A stretch of DNA of 64,000 nt from Streptomyces chartreusis (GCF_008704715.1 NZ_CP023689.1:2790001-2854000); one strand, 5' to 3'. Shown: positions 26,434 through 35,115, counted from the stretch's first letter. Notes: generated by a model not told the origin, from the letters alone. A program made the numbers and translations.

Positions 26434-27030
26434 GTGTCTGTCTCTCCCGCCGCCGTCGGCGCTTCCAAGCCGGTTGCCACGCCGAACTCCGCTTCGGATC
26501 CCGCTCCCCACTCCACCCCGGCCTCTGCCCCGCACTCCTCCCCTACGCAGGCGGAACTCCTCGACTTCGTACGCCGCACAGCCTCCGACGCCGAGCTCAT
26601 CGCCTCACTCACGCTCGACCCCGAGGGCCGTACCTGGGTACGGCTCGAAGGCCCCGGCGGCAGCGAGGCGTGGCTGATCGGCTGGCCGCCCGGCACCGGC
26701 ACCGGCTGGCACGACCACTCCGACTCGGTCGGGGCCTTCGTGACGGCGGCCGGTGAGCTCAAGGAGCACTCCCTCGCCGTCCGCCTGCCGGCCGACGGCT
26801 GGAAGACCCTGGAGCTGGCGGACGACGTGGACCGCTCACGCCGTCTGCCGGCGGGCAAAAGCCGCTCCTTCGGCCGCCACCACGTGCACGAGGTCCTCAA
26901 CGAGTCCACCGACCTGCACGCGATCTCCGTCCACGCCTACTACCCGCCCCTGCCACAGATGCGCCGCTTCAGCCGCAGCGGACCGATCCTGCGCCTGGAG
27001 CAGGTGGAACGTCCGGAGGACTGGCAGTGA
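26434..27030 (+). CDS. Cysteine dioxygenase
   Basis: This 198-residue cupin iron enzyme oxidises L-cysteine to cysteine sulfinate. A low-complexity Ser/Pro/Ala N-terminus (about 40 residues) precedes the CDO domain. Iron ligands are visible in WHDHSDSVGAF (two His) and HHVHEVLNES (third His). GTG 26434 is preferred because AGGA lies eight bases upstream; GTG 26428 is too close to it. The end overlaps the rhodanese start (GTGA). A Cys-rich leader precedes it, fitting control by cysteine supply. Confidence 0.88.
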   Translation: MSVSPAAVGASKPVATPNSASDPAPHSTPASAPHSSPTQAELLDFVRRTASDAELIASLTLDPEGRTWVRLEGPGGSEAWLIGWPPGTGTGWHDHSDSVGAFVTAAGELKEHSLAVRLPADGWKTLELADDVDRSRRLPAGKSRSFGRHHVHEVLNESTDLHAISVHAYYPPLPQMRRFSRSGPILRLEQVERPEDWQ

Positions 27031-27605
27031 GCGTGGCGGGAGGCGAGTCTGTGGTGCATGGTGTCGGCGAACGGCCCGTTGGCGGGCCGGAGTTGAGGGG
27101 CAGCGACGTGAGCGATGGGGGCGAGCAGCAGGCCGTCGGGAGCTTCCGATCGCCGGTGGGCGGCAACAGCACGGCTGAACCGCCGGTCGGCATCGACGAG
27201 TTCCTGGAGCGGGTACGCGCCGGCTACGAGCGGATCAAGCCCCAGGAGGCATACGAAGCCTTCCAGGGCGGCGAGGCTCTGCTGGTCGACATCCGGTACG
27301 CGGCCCTGCGCGAACGGGACGGCCTCATCCCCGGTGCCCTGGTCGTCGAGCGCAACGAACTGGAGTGGCGGCTCGACCCTCAGGGCAGCCATCGCGCCCC
27401 CGAGGCAACCAGCCATGACGTGCGGGTCGTGGTGATCTGCAACGAGGGATACGCGTCCAGCCTGGCAGTCGAGTCGCTACGGCGGCTGGGGCTGCGCCGG
27501 GCCACCGATCTGGTCGGCGGATTCCAGGCCTGGCGGGCTGAGGGCCTGCCGGTGACGACGGAGGTGGGCCCGCCTCCACCGCCCCGTGCCGTGCACTCCC
27601 CGTGA
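27027..27605 (+). CDS. Rhodanese-like sulfurtransferase
   Basis: This 192-residue protein has a single rhodanese domain in the C-terminal two thirds (GGEALLVDIRYAALRERDGLIPGALVVERNELEW...VVVICNEGYASSLAVESLRRLGLRRATDLVGGFQAWRAEGLPV). The active-site Cys is in CNEGYASS. The N-terminal about 65 residues are low complexity. It is translationally coupled to cysteine dioxygenase, so it may handle persulfide or sulfite produced during cysteine breakdown (inference). Confidence 0.88.
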   Translation: MSVAGGESVVHGVGERPVGGPELRGSDVSDGGEQQAVGSFRSPVGGNSTAEPPVGIDEFLERVRAGYERIKPQEAYEAFQGGEALLVDIRYAALRERDGLIPGALVVERNELEWRLDPQGSHRAPEATSHDVRVVVICNEGYASSLAVESLRRLGLRRATDLVGGFQAWRAEGLPVTTEVGPPPPPRAVHSP

Positions 27606-27629
27606 TCAACGGCTCAGCCCGAAGCGCGC

Positions 27630-27666
27630 TGACCACCAACCACTGACCAGTGACCACCAACCACTG
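27630..27666. repeat. 16-bp direct repeat after the rhodanese gene
   Basis: TGACCACCAACCACTG occurs at 27630-27645 and 27651-27666. The copies are close together just downstream of the rhodanese stop; no function is apparent. Confidence 0.6.
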
Positions 27667-27718
27667 GCCACCGACCGGTCACCGCCCCGACAGGCGCGGC
27701 TACACACCCACACACGCC

Positions 27719-27778
27719 GATCCCGGCCCGGAACGCGATGGGCGCCCCCGCGCGTCCACAGTGCTCCGGGCCGGGATC
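27719..27778. terminator. Large hairpin between rhodanese and recX
   Basis: A perfect 14-bp inverted repeat (27719-27732 and 27765-27778) with a 32-nt loop that can itself form a small ACGCG/CGCGT stem. It separates convergent genes and can terminate transcription from both sides. Confidence 0.65.
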
Positions 27779-27822
27779 CCGCGGCTCGGTCGGTCTGTCA
27801 GTGGGCGGGCGGGGAGCGACGC

Positions 27823-28755
27823 TCAGAAACCCTCGTCTCCCAGGAACTCCGTGTCCTCGCCCTCTTCCTCCAGTGCCTGCCGCACCACCCGCAGGGCCAT
27901 GCCCTCGGGGTAGCCCTTGCGGGCGAGCATGCCCGCGAGGCGGCGCAGGCGTTTGTCGCGGTCGAGGCCCCGCGTGGAGCGGAGCTTGCGGTCCACGAGT
28001 TCGCGGGCGGTCGCCTCTTCCTGCTCGGAGTCGAGCTGGGAGACGGCCGCGTCGATCAGTGTGGAGTCGACGCCCTTGGTGCGCAGTTCCTGGGCGAGCG
28101 CGCGCCGCGCCAGCCCTCGGCCGTGGTGCCGGGACTCCACCCAGGCGTCCGCGAACGCACTGTCGTTGATGAGGCCGACTTCCTCGAACCTCGACAGCAC
28201 CTCCTCGGCGACGTCGTCCGGGATCTCCCGCTTGCGCAGGGCGTCCGCGAGTTGCTTCCGCGTGCGCGGGGTCCCGGTGAGCAGGCGCAGACAGATCGCC
28301 CGCGCCCGCTCCACCGGGTCCGCTGGGGGCATCCTCTCCTCGGCCCTCGACGAGGAAGAGGCACCTCCGTCCTCACCGGACGACTCCGTACGACCGCGTC
28401 GACGACGCCCCCGTGAGCCGTCCGAGCCCCGAGTCCCACTGCGGCCACGACGCGAGCCGCCACCGGAGGCACCGGCGCTGTACGCCGGGCCCGACTCGTC
28501 GCCGTAATCGCCGTATCCCCCGTGAGAACCACCCGCGCCGTCCGAGTCACCCGTACCGTACGCATCGCCAGTGCCGTGAGAGCCACTCGCGCCGTACGGC
28601 GGCGTGCCGTCATTCCCCCCGTCCGCGTCATGGACCGTGTCTCCTCCGGCGGTGTGTCCGCCCATGCCGGAGGAGCCCTCGTCGCCGCCTCTCCCCCGCC
28701 CCCGCGGAGTGTCCGGATAGGCGGTGTACTCGGCCCAGTCGGTTCGCCGTGTCAC
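27823..28755 (-). CDS. recX: Regulatory protein RecX with long disordered N-terminal extension
   Basis: This 310-residue protein has a C-terminal RecX domain of three-helix repeats (about residues 148-300; CLRLLTGTPRTRKQLADALRKREIPDDVAEEVLSRFEEVGLINDSAFADAWVESRHHGRGLARRALAQELRTKGV...). RecX caps and inhibits RecA filaments. The N-terminal about 140 residues are Gly/Ser/Asp- then Arg-rich low complexity, much longer than the usual about 150-190 residue RecX. The start is GTG 28755, three bases after the recA stop, so the pair is coupled. Confidence 0.9.
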   Translation of the reverse strand: MTRRTDWAEYTAYPDTPRGRGRGGDEGSSGMGGHTAGGDTVHDADGGNDGTPPYGASGSHGTGDAYGTGDSDGAGGSHGGYGDYGDESGPAYSAGASGGGSRRGRSGTRGSDGSRGRRRRGRTESSGEDGGASSSSRAEERMPPADPVERARAICLRLLTGTPRTRKQLADALRKREIPDDVAEEVLSRFEEVGLINDSAFADAWVESRHHGRGLARRALAQELRTKGVDSTLIDAAVSQLDSEQEEATARELVDRKLRSTRGLDRDKRLRRLAGMLARKGYPEGMALRVVRQALEEEGEDTEFLGDEGF

Positions 28756-28758
28756 GGA

Positions 28759-29886
28759 TCAGCTCTTGGCGGTCGCGGCCTTGGTCTTGGCTGCCTTGGT
28801 CGCAGCCGGTGCCGGCACCGTCTTCGCGGCGTCGTCCGGGGTGGCGGAGACCGCGGCGTCCGCGCCCGGCTCGGCGGCCGGCTCCTCGGGCCGAACCCCG
28901 ACACCCAGCTTCTCCTTGATCTTCTTCTCGATCTCGTTGGCCAGGTCGGGGTTGTCCTTCAGGAAGTTGCGCGCGTTCTCCTTGCCCTGGCCGAGCTGGT
29001 CGCCCTCGTACGTGTACCAGGCGCCGGCCTTGCGCACGAACCCGTGCTCCACGCCCATGTCGATCAGGCCGCCCTCGCGGCTGATGCCGTGGCCGTAGAG
29101 GATGTCGAACTCGGCCTGCTTGAAGGGCGGCGCGACCTTGTTCTTGACGACCTTGCAGCGAGTGCGGTTGCCGACCGCGTCAGTGCCGTCCTTCAGGGTC
29201 TCGATGCGACGGATGTCGATACGGACCGAGGCGTAGAACTTCAGCGCCCGGCCACCGGTCGTGGTCTCCGGGGAGCCGAACATCACGCCGATCTTCTCGC
29301 GGAGCTGGTTGATGAAGATCGCGGTGGTCTTGGACTGGTTGAGCGCACTGGTGATCTTCCGCAGCGCCTGGCTCATCAGACGGGCCTGGAGACCGACGTG
29401 GCTGTCACCCATCTCGCCCTCGATCTCCGCGCGCGGGACGAGCGCGGCGACGGAGTCGATGACGATGAGGTCGAGGGCGCCGGAGCGGACGAGCATGTCC
29501 ACGATCTCCAGGGCCTGCTCGCCGTTGTCGGGCTGGGAGAGGATCAGGTTGTCGATGTCGACGCCGAGCTTCTTCGCGTACTCGGGGTCGAGGGCGTGCT
29601 CGGCGTCCACGAAGGCGACCTGGCCGCCGGCCTTCTGCGCGTTCGCCACCGCGTGCAGGGTCAGGGTCGTCTTACCGGAGGACTCCGGGCCGTAGACCTC
29701 CACCACACGGCCGCGCGGCAGACCGCCGACGCCGAGGGCTACGTCGAGCGCGGTCGACCCGGTGGGGATGACCTCGATGGGCTCATTCGGCCGCTCGCCC
29801 ATGCGCATGACCGCGCCCTTGCCGAATTGCCGTTCAATCTGTGCGAGTGCGGCATCCAGGGCCTTCTCGCGGTCGGTTCCTGCCAT
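28759..29886 (-). CDS. recA: Recombinase RecA
   Basis: This 375-residue strand-exchange protein and SOS co-protease has P-loop [10 protein letters not shown], the DNA loop segments (LRIMSQ-like [43 protein letters not shown]) and an Ala/Lys-rich C-terminal tail typical of Streptomyces. ATG 29886 ([24 protein letters not shown]) is the family start. It is followed directly by recX. An SOS-like box lies about 165-180 bases upstream. Confidence 0.97.
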   Translation of the reverse strand: MAGTDREKALDAALAQIERQFGKGAVMRMGERPNEPIEVIPTGSTALDVALGVGGLPRGRVVEVYGPESSGKTTLTLHAVANAQKAGGQVAFVDAEHALDPEYAKKLGVDIDNLILSQPDNGEQALEIVDMLVRSGALDLIVIDSVAALVPRAEIEGEMGDSHVGLQARLMSQALRKITSALNQSKTTAIFINQLREKIGVMFGSPETTTGGRALKFYASVRIDIRRIETLKDGTDAVGNRTRCKVVKNKVAPPFKQAEFDILYGHGISREGGLIDMGVEHGFVRKAGAWYTYEGDQLGQGKENARNFLKDNPDLANEIEKKIKEKLGVGVRPEEPAAEPGADAAVSATPDDAAKTVPAPAATKAAKTKAATAKS

Positions 29887-30191
29887 GGGTTCCACCCGGT
29901 TTGCTTGAGTCGATCGCTTCACGTCAAAGACGCTAACGCCTGCCACTGACAATGCGCCCCGACGCCCGTCCGGCCTGTGGATAACTCGGGCACTTCTCCG
30001 TCGAAACCATGGCGAAATGCCTGCCGAGCGCCTCGCCGGCACTTCCATGAGAATGGATGTTCGATTTTCGTGTCAAGCGCACCACGCGACACCTGTGGAC
30101 ACACGCCCGCGACCGGCGCCACACGCACCACGACCGGACCCGGGCACGCCTCGACGGGCCCGCCAACTCCCGCTCGATACCGCCCTCGGCC
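29887..30191. other. recA upstream region without genes
   Basis: The 305 bases between recA and the GNAT gene (both minus strand) hold the recA promoter region with an SOS-like box. No other gene or strong hairpin was seen. Confidence 0.6.
30051..30063 (-). promoter_or_regulatory. SOS-box-like sequence upstream of recA
   Basis: On the minus strand it reads CGAACATCCATTC, with one full CGAAC half-site and a degenerate second half of the actinobacterial LexA consensus (CGAAC-N4-GTTCG). Its distance to recA (about 165 bases) fits a promoter-region operator. Confidence 0.6.
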
Positions 30192-30713
30192 TCAGCTCAA
30201 CGCCAGCCTCATGAGCGTCAGATCGAGCCACCGGCCGAACTTCGTGCCCACCTCCGGGATTACGCCGACGCACTGGAACCCGAATCGCTCGTGCAGCCGG
30301 ATCGACGAGGCGTTCTCCGACTCGATGCCGGCGATGACGACATGGTGGCCCGCCTCGCGCGCGGCGGTGATGAGCGCGGCAAGGAGCGCGGAGCCGATGC
30401 CGAGTCCGTGCCGGCCTTCGCGGACGTAGACCGAGTCCTCCACCGTGTGGCGATAGCCCTCTAGCTCCCGCCACGGCCCGTAGACCGCGAACCCGGCCAC
30501 CTCGCCATCCACCTCGGCCACGAAGGCCGAGCCGCGCTCCAGGTGGGCGGCCAGCCAGGTCACGGCCTCGGCCGGGGACTGCGGCGTCTGCGTCCACAGG
30601 GCCGTCGAGTGCTCGATCGCGTGGTTGCGGATCGCACGGATGACCTCCACGTCGCCGGAGTCGGCCGGCCGCACTGTCACGACCGCCCGCTCTCTCTCGT
30701 ATATTGGATTCAT
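30192..30713 (-). CDS. GNAT N-acetyltransferase, phosphinothricin acetyltransferase-like
   Basis: This 173-residue acetyl-CoA-dependent enzyme starts MNPIYERERAVVTVRPADSGDVEVIRAIRNHAIEHSTALW and has the acetyl-CoA motif VREGRHGLGIGSALLAALI followed by SIRLHERFGFQCVG. Its pattern resembles Pat/MnaT-type acyltransferases acting on glutamate analogues or methionine derivatives. ATG 30713 shares the tetranucleotide CATG with the start of the divergent regulator; GTG 30680 is the alternative. TACTAT ends seven bases before the ATG, compatible with a leaderless transcript. Confidence 0.85.
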   Translation of the reverse strand: MNPIYERERAVVTVRPADSGDVEVIRAIRNHAIEHSTALWTQTPQSPAEAVTWLAAHLERGSAFVAEVDGEVAGFAVYGPWRELEGYRHTVEDSVYVREGRHGLGIGSALLAALITAAREAGHHVVIAGIESENASSIRLHERFGFQCVGVIPEVGTKFGRWLDLTLMRLALS

Positions 30714-30726
30714 GTCCAACATAGTA
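30700..30726. promoter_or_regulatory. Overlapping divergent promoters and operator of GNAT/XRE-cupin genes
   Basis: TATATT (30700-30705, plus) and TACTAT (30726-30721, minus) are -10-like hexamers placed so that each predicted start point falls at the gene's own ATG. Both flank the inverted repeat TTGGA-N6-TCCAA (30704-30708, 30715-30719), a likely site for the XRE regulator. Confidence 0.6.
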
Positions 30727-31302
30727 GATCCTCTGGTGGGGCAGATCGCATCCCGCATCCGCACCGAACGGGAGCGGCGCCGCTGGACGCTGGCCCAGCT
30801 CGCGGACGCCTCCGGTGTCTCGCAGGCCATGATCAGCAGGATCGAGCGCGGCGAGAGCAGCCCCACCGCCGTCGTCCTCGGCAAGCTGTCGGCCGCCTTC
30901 CAGCTCAGCGTGTCCTCCCTGCTCGCCCTCGCAGAAGGAGCGCACGACGAGACGGACGGGCTCGGGGAGGTGCGCCGCCGGGCCGAGGCGGCCGAGTGGC
31001 GCGACCCCGCCACCGGCTACCGGCGCCGCCAGATCACCAGCCCCCACTTCCCCGCCGAGATCGCCGAGATCCGCCTGCCCGCCGGCGCCCGCGTCCCGTA
31101 TCCGGCGGCGGCGTTCGCCTTCGTCCGGCAGGTCGTCTGGGTCCTCGACGGCCGTCTGACCTTCCACGACGGCGACACGGTCCACGAACTCGACGCGGGC
31201 GACACCATCGAGCTCGGGGAGCCCAGCGACCGCGTCTTCGCCAACACCACCGACACCGCGTGCCGTTACGCCGTCGTCCTCACCCGCGGCACCCAGCCGT
31301 GA
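30712..31302 (+). CDS. XRE-family regulator with cupin sensor domain
   Basis: This 196-residue protein has an N-terminal HTH_3 domain (residues about 10-65: IASRIRTERERRRWTLAQLADASGVSQAMISRIERGESSPTAVVLGKLSAAF) and a C-terminal cupin (about 110-190: AEIRLPAGARVPYPAAAFAFVRQVVWVLDGRLTFHDGDTVHELDAGDTIEL). No ribosome binding site precedes ATG 30712 and a -10 element ends six bases before it, so the mRNA may be leaderless. It overlaps the MFS gene by GTGA. It probably controls the divergent GNAT gene and its own operon. Confidence 0.88.
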   Translation: MSNIVDPLVGQIASRIRTERERRRWTLAQLADASGVSQAMISRIERGESSPTAVVLGKLSAAFQLSVSSLLALAEGAHDETDGLGEVRRRAEAAEWRDPATGYRRRQITSPHFPAEIAEIRLPAGARVPYPAAAFAFVRQVVWVLDGRLTFHDGDTVHELDAGDTIELGEPSDRVFANTTDTACRYAVVLTRGTQP

Positions 31303-32459
31303 GCCACGCCCTGCCCCGGGGCGGCACGTTCCTGCTCGCCTGCATAGCCGGTACGGCGATCGCGAACAACTACGCCATCCAGCCCGCGCTCACCGCCGTG
31401 GCCGCCGACCTGGACGTCCCCACCCCGGTGATCGGCCTCGTCCCCACGGCCGCACTGGTCGGCTGCATGTTCGGCTTCGCCTTCCTGCTGCCCCTCACCG
31501 ACCACCTCGCCCCGGGCCGCCTGGTCACGGCGCAGCTCGGCACGCTGGCCGCCGCCCTGGTCCTCGCCGCGGCAGCGACCGGCCCGGTACCGCTGCTGGC
31601 CGCCTACCTGCTCATCGGCGCCTCCGCCAGCGTCGCCGCGCAGGCCGGCAACATCGCGGGTCGCCACGCCCCGCCCGGGCGCCGTGGGACGGGCGTTGCC
31701 ACCGTGGCAGCCGGCATGTCGGCCGGCATCCTGCTCAGCCGTCTCGCGGGAGGGGCGCTCGCGGACATCGTCGGTTGGCGCCGGATGCTCCTCGTCTTCG
31801 CCGCCATCGCCCTGCTCGGCGCGATCGCCGCTCTCACCCTCCTGCCGAGGCAACGGCCCCGGCCGGACCGCAGCTACCGTGCCACCCTCGCCTCGCTTCC
31901 CCCGCTCCTGCGCCACCACCCGCAACTGCGCCGAGCCGTGGCCACCGGTGGCCTGTGGTACTTCGCCTTCAACCTCATATGGGTCGCCCTCGCCCTCACG
32001 CTGGCCCGGCCGCCGCACGCCCTGGACCCCACCGCGATCGGCCTGTACAGCCTGGCCGGGCTCCTCGGTTTCGCCGCGCTCCCCGTCACCGGGCGCCTCA
32101 CCGACCGCTACACGCCCCGGACCGTGATCACCGCCTGCATGCTGACCGCCGCCGTGGGCACGGCCCTGCTCGCCACGGGCCTGGACAGCCCACCGGCCAC
32201 GGCCCTCGGGCTCGCCCTGTTCGACGCCGGCTGCTTCGCCGCGCAGGCCGCCAACCAGAGCCGCGTCATCGCCCTCGATCCCCATCGTTCGGGCAGCCTC
32301 AGCAGCGTCTATCTGGTGCTCTACTTCACCATCGGCGCCATCGGCACGGCCCTCGCCGCACCACTGCTCGACTCGGTCGGCTGGCAGGGCACGGCACTCA
32401 CGGCCATCACGGCGCTCCTCCTGGCCGCCGCCTTGGGACGCGCGCCCTCTGCCTCATAA
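31299..32459 (+). CDS. MFS transporter
   Basis: This 386-residue protein has about 12 predicted membrane segments and an arabinose-efflux-type MFS layout; the loop LLPLTDHLAPGRLV after helix 2 is the motif A region. GTG 31299 overlaps the regulator stop, so both are translationally coupled. With the divergent acetyltransferase this looks like a small detoxification or efflux module (inference). Confidence 0.85.
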   Translation: MSHALPRGGTFLLACIAGTAIANNYAIQPALTAVAADLDVPTPVIGLVPTAALVGCMFGFAFLLPLTDHLAPGRLVTAQLGTLAAALVLAAAATGPVPLLAAYLLIGASASVAAQAGNIAGRHAPPGRRGTGVATVAAGMSAGILLSRLAGGALADIVGWRRMLLVFAAIALLGAIAALTLLPRQRPRPDRSYRATLASLPPLLRHHPQLRRAVATGGLWYFAFNLIWVALALTLARPPHALDPTAIGLYSLAGLLGFAALPVTGRLTDRYTPRTVITACMLTAAVGTALLATGLDSPPATALGLALFDAGCFAAQAANQSRVIALDPHRSGSLSSVYLVLYFTIGAIGTALAAPLLDSVGWQGTALTAITALLLAAALGRAPSAS

Positions 32460-32545
32460 CTCGGACAACGCTCTATAAAGCTCGACGCTGCATGACTCGG
32501 ACGACGCTTCCCCGCGTCACGCGCGGCAAGCCCACCCAGCCAAGG

Positions 32546-33829
32546 TCAATCCGCCCCGTCCCCCGACCCTCCTGATCCCCCGTCCCCCTCCGGGGGCTTC
32601 TTGCCGGGCTGTTCCGGCGGACGTATCCAGAACTCACGCGCGCGTGCGAACAACCCCTGCCCCCGCTCCCGGTGCCCGTGCACGCGGGGGTCGTCGGTGA
32701 CGTCGTAGCGCTTCACGTACGCCCCCAGGAACGCCTGCAACGTGGCGACGGCCGGGATGGCGATCAGCGCGCCCACCGCACCCAGGAGCGCCGTGCCGGC
32801 GATGACCGAGCCGAAGGCGACCGCGGGGTGGATGTCGACGGTCTTGGCGGTCAGCTTCGGCTGAAGGACGTAGTTCTCGAACTGCTGGTAGACCACGACG
32901 AAGATCAGCACCCACAGCGCATACCAGGGATCGACCGTGAACGCGATCAGCATGGGCAGGGCGCCCGCGAGATACGTGCCGATGGTGGGGATGAACTGCG
33001 ACACCAGACCGACCCACACCGCGAGCACGGGTGCGTACGGCACATCCAGGATCTCCAGCAGGATGTAGTGGGCGATGCCGGAGATGAGCGCCATCAGACC
33101 GCGCGAGTACAGATAGCCGCCGGTCTTGATGACAGCGATCTCCCAGGCACGCAGCACCTCGGCCTGCCGGGCGGGCGGCAGTACGGAGCACAGTGCGCGG
33201 CGCAGGCGGGGGCCGTCGGCGGCGAAGTAGAACGAGAACAGCGTGATCGTCAGCAGTTGGAACAGACCGCCGAGTACCTGGGCGGACACGTCCAGGACGC
33301 CGGTGGCGCTGTTCTGCACGTAGTTGCGCAGCCAGTCGGACTTGAGCAGGCCCTCCTGGACGTCGACGCGGCGCAGTTCGGTGTGGAAGTGCGCGTTGAT
33401 CCAGTTGATGACGGAGTCGAGGTAGTTCGGGAAGTCCTCGACGATCTTGATGATCTGGCCCGCGAGCATGGACCCGAGCAGGGTCACGAATCCGGCCGAC
33501 ACGATGATCACGGCGAAGAACACAAGAGCGGTGGCCAGTCCCCGGCGCAGACCGCGCGAGGCCATCCAGCTCACCGCGGGCTCGATGGCGAGGGCCAGGA
33601 AGAACGCGATGAGGATGTTGACCAGCAACCCGGTGAGCTGGTGAAAGGCCCAGCTGCCCAGCTGGAACACGCCTACGAGCGCCAGCGCGAGCACCAGGGC
33701 GCGCGGCAGCCAGCGCGGCATACGGCCGTTCGCCCCGGCATCGCCCCCGACCGGAGGCGGATCGGGCGGCGTCGTGCCGAACGGGGACCCGTGCCGGGCG
33801 ATCTCCCCGGTCTCGTCAGTGCGTGCCAC
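32546..33829 (-). CDS. AI-2E family membrane protein
   Basis: This 427-residue protein has seven or eight predicted membrane segments in the typical TqsA/PerM layout (LVLALALVGVFQLGSWAFHQLTGLLVNILIAFFLALAIEPAVSWM..., FIPTIGTYLAGALPMLIAF, YQQFENYVLQPKLTAKTVDIHPAVAFGSVIAGTALLGAVGALIAIPAVA). Tails are hydrophilic and Gly/Pro rich. The start is uncertain between GTG 33829 (chosen) and GTG 33847. Members export small molecules or ions; autoinducer export is not implied. It follows DUF3046 by a short gap on the same strand. Confidence 0.88.
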   Translation of the reverse strand: MARTDETGEIARHGSPFGTTPPDPPPVGGDAGANGRMPRWLPRALVLALALVGVFQLGSWAFHQLTGLLVNILIAFFLALAIEPAVSWMASRGLRRGLATALVFFAVIIVSAGFVTLLGSMLAGQIIKIVEDFPNYLDSVINWINAHFHTELRRVDVQEGLLKSDWLRNYVQNSATGVLDVSAQVLGGLFQLLTITLFSFYFAADGPRLRRALCSVLPPARQAEVLRAWEIAVIKTGGYLYSRGLMALISGIAHYILLEILDVPYAPVLAVWVGLVSQFIPTIGTYLAGALPMLIAFTVDPWYALWVLIFVVVYQQFENYVLQPKLTAKTVDIHPAVAFGSVIAGTALLGAVGALIAIPAVATLQAFLGAYVKRYDVTDDPRVHGHRERGQGLFARAREFWIRPPEQPGKKPPEGDGGSGGSGDGAD

Positions 33830-33889
33830 GGAGCAAGTCTCGCCCACGCCACCGACAATCGGCCCCGGTCCGCCGATCTTCGTTACCGG

Positions 33890-34084
33890 TCAGCGCTTCT
33901 CCCCCGGAACGTTCATCACGGCACACACCACACGCCACACGTCCTTGGCCTCCCAGCCGGACTCCAGCGCCTCGTGCACCGTGCGTCCGCCGAGCTCCGC
34001 CATCACGTGATCGCGCGCGAAGGTGTCGGCGTACCCCGAACCGAAGTGCTCCGCCATCCGCTGCCAGAAGACCGTCAACCGCAT
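33890..34084 (-). CDS. DUF3046 protein
   Basis: This 64-residue protein, MRLTVFWQRMAEHFGSGYADTFARDHVMAELGGRTVHEALESGWEAKDVWRVVCAVMNVPGEKR, matches DUF3046, a family found beside recA in actinobacteria. Here the AI-2E gene and the GNAT/XRE/MFS module lie between it and recA. Function is unknown. Confidence 0.88.
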   Translation of the reverse strand: MRLTVFWQRMAEHFGSGYADTFARDHVMAELGGRTVHEALESGWEAKDVWRVVCAVMNVPGEKR

Positions 34085-34164
34085 GCCTCCAGTATCCCGC
34101 CCCTGGGGGTGGGCCTGAGCCGGGACCGCTTGCCGAGACCGCTTTCCGCCCTACGGTCTGACGC

Positions 34165-35109
34165 ATGCCCGAACCCGGAGCTTCCGTACTCCCACCGACG
34201 CCCCCGGCGCACTCTCCGCTCTTCCGAGCCGAGCAGTTCGTCTGGCTCACCGCGCGCGTGCTGGAACAGCGCCTCTTCGCGTACCACTTCCTGAACGGCG
34301 CCGCCGACCCGGTGGAGACCGCCCTGGACGCCTACCGCAACGAGGACGGCGGGTACGGCCACGCGCTGGAGCCGGATCTGCGCGGCCCGGTCAGCCAGCC
34401 GCTGCACGTCGGTCACGCCCTCCACGTCCTGGACGCCGTCGAGCGCTGCGGCGGGCAGCGCGTGGACCGCGTGTGCCGGTATCTGACGTCGGTCTCCACG
34501 CCGGACGGTGCCCTGCCGGCGGTCCACACCGGCCAGCGCGGCTACCCGACGGCCCCGTTCATCCCGGTCGTGGAAGACCCGCCCAGCTCGCTCCTGGCGA
34601 CCGGTCCGGTGGTCGGTCTGCTGCACCGCAACGAGGTCTGGCACGCCTGGCTGTTCCGGGCGACGGACTTCTGCTGGCAGGCGGTGGAGTCCTTGGAGAA
34701 GTCGCATCCGTACGAGATCGAGGCCGCCGTGGCCTTCCTGGACTCCGCTCCCGACCGCCCGCGCGCGGAGGCGGCCGCGGACCGACTGGGCCGCCTGGTG
34801 CGCGATCAGCGCCTCGCGGTACTGGAGCCGGACAACCTCGACTCGTACGCCGTCCCGACCGGCTACGCCCAGGGCGAGCACCACTTCCCGCACGACTACG
34901 CGCGGACGCCGCGCTCGCTCGCGCGCGCGTGGTTCACCGACGACGAGATGAGCCGCTCCCTCGACCACCTCGCCGGCGAGCAGCAGGAGGACGGCGGCTG
35001 GCCCGTCCGCTGGCGCCAGTGGACACCGGGCATCCTGTTGGAGGCCCGCCCCATGGTGACGATCCAGGCGCTGCGCACCCTCAGGGCGTACGGCCGCCAC
35101 ATCGGCTGA
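34165..35109 (+). CDS. Hypothetical protein with terpenoid-cyclase-like toroid features
   Basis: This 314-residue soluble protein has repeated helical segments with GGYG and EQQEDGGWPVRW motifs (NEDGGYGHALEPDLRG and QQEDGGWPVRWRQWTPGILLEARPMVTIQALRTL), similar to the QW-like repeats of alpha/alpha-toroid proteins. No catalytic DxDD is seen, so cyclase activity is unlikely. It converges with azlD with only a six-base gap. Function is unknown. Confidence 0.65.
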   Translation: MPEPGASVLPPTPPAHSPLFRAEQFVWLTARVLEQRLFAYHFLNGAADPVETALDAYRNEDGGYGHALEPDLRGPVSQPLHVGHALHVLDAVERCGGQRVDRVCRYLTSVSTPDGALPAVHTGQRGYPTAPFIPVVEDPPSSLLATGPVVGLLHRNEVWHAWLFRATDFCWQAVESLEKSHPYEIEAAVAFLDSAPDRPRAEAAADRLGRLVRDQRLAVLEPDNLDSYAVPTGYAQGEHHFPHDYARTPRSLARAWFTDDEMSRSLDHLAGEQQEDGGWPVRWRQWTPGILLEARPMVTIQALRTLRAYGRHIG

Positions 35110-35115
35110 CCGGCC

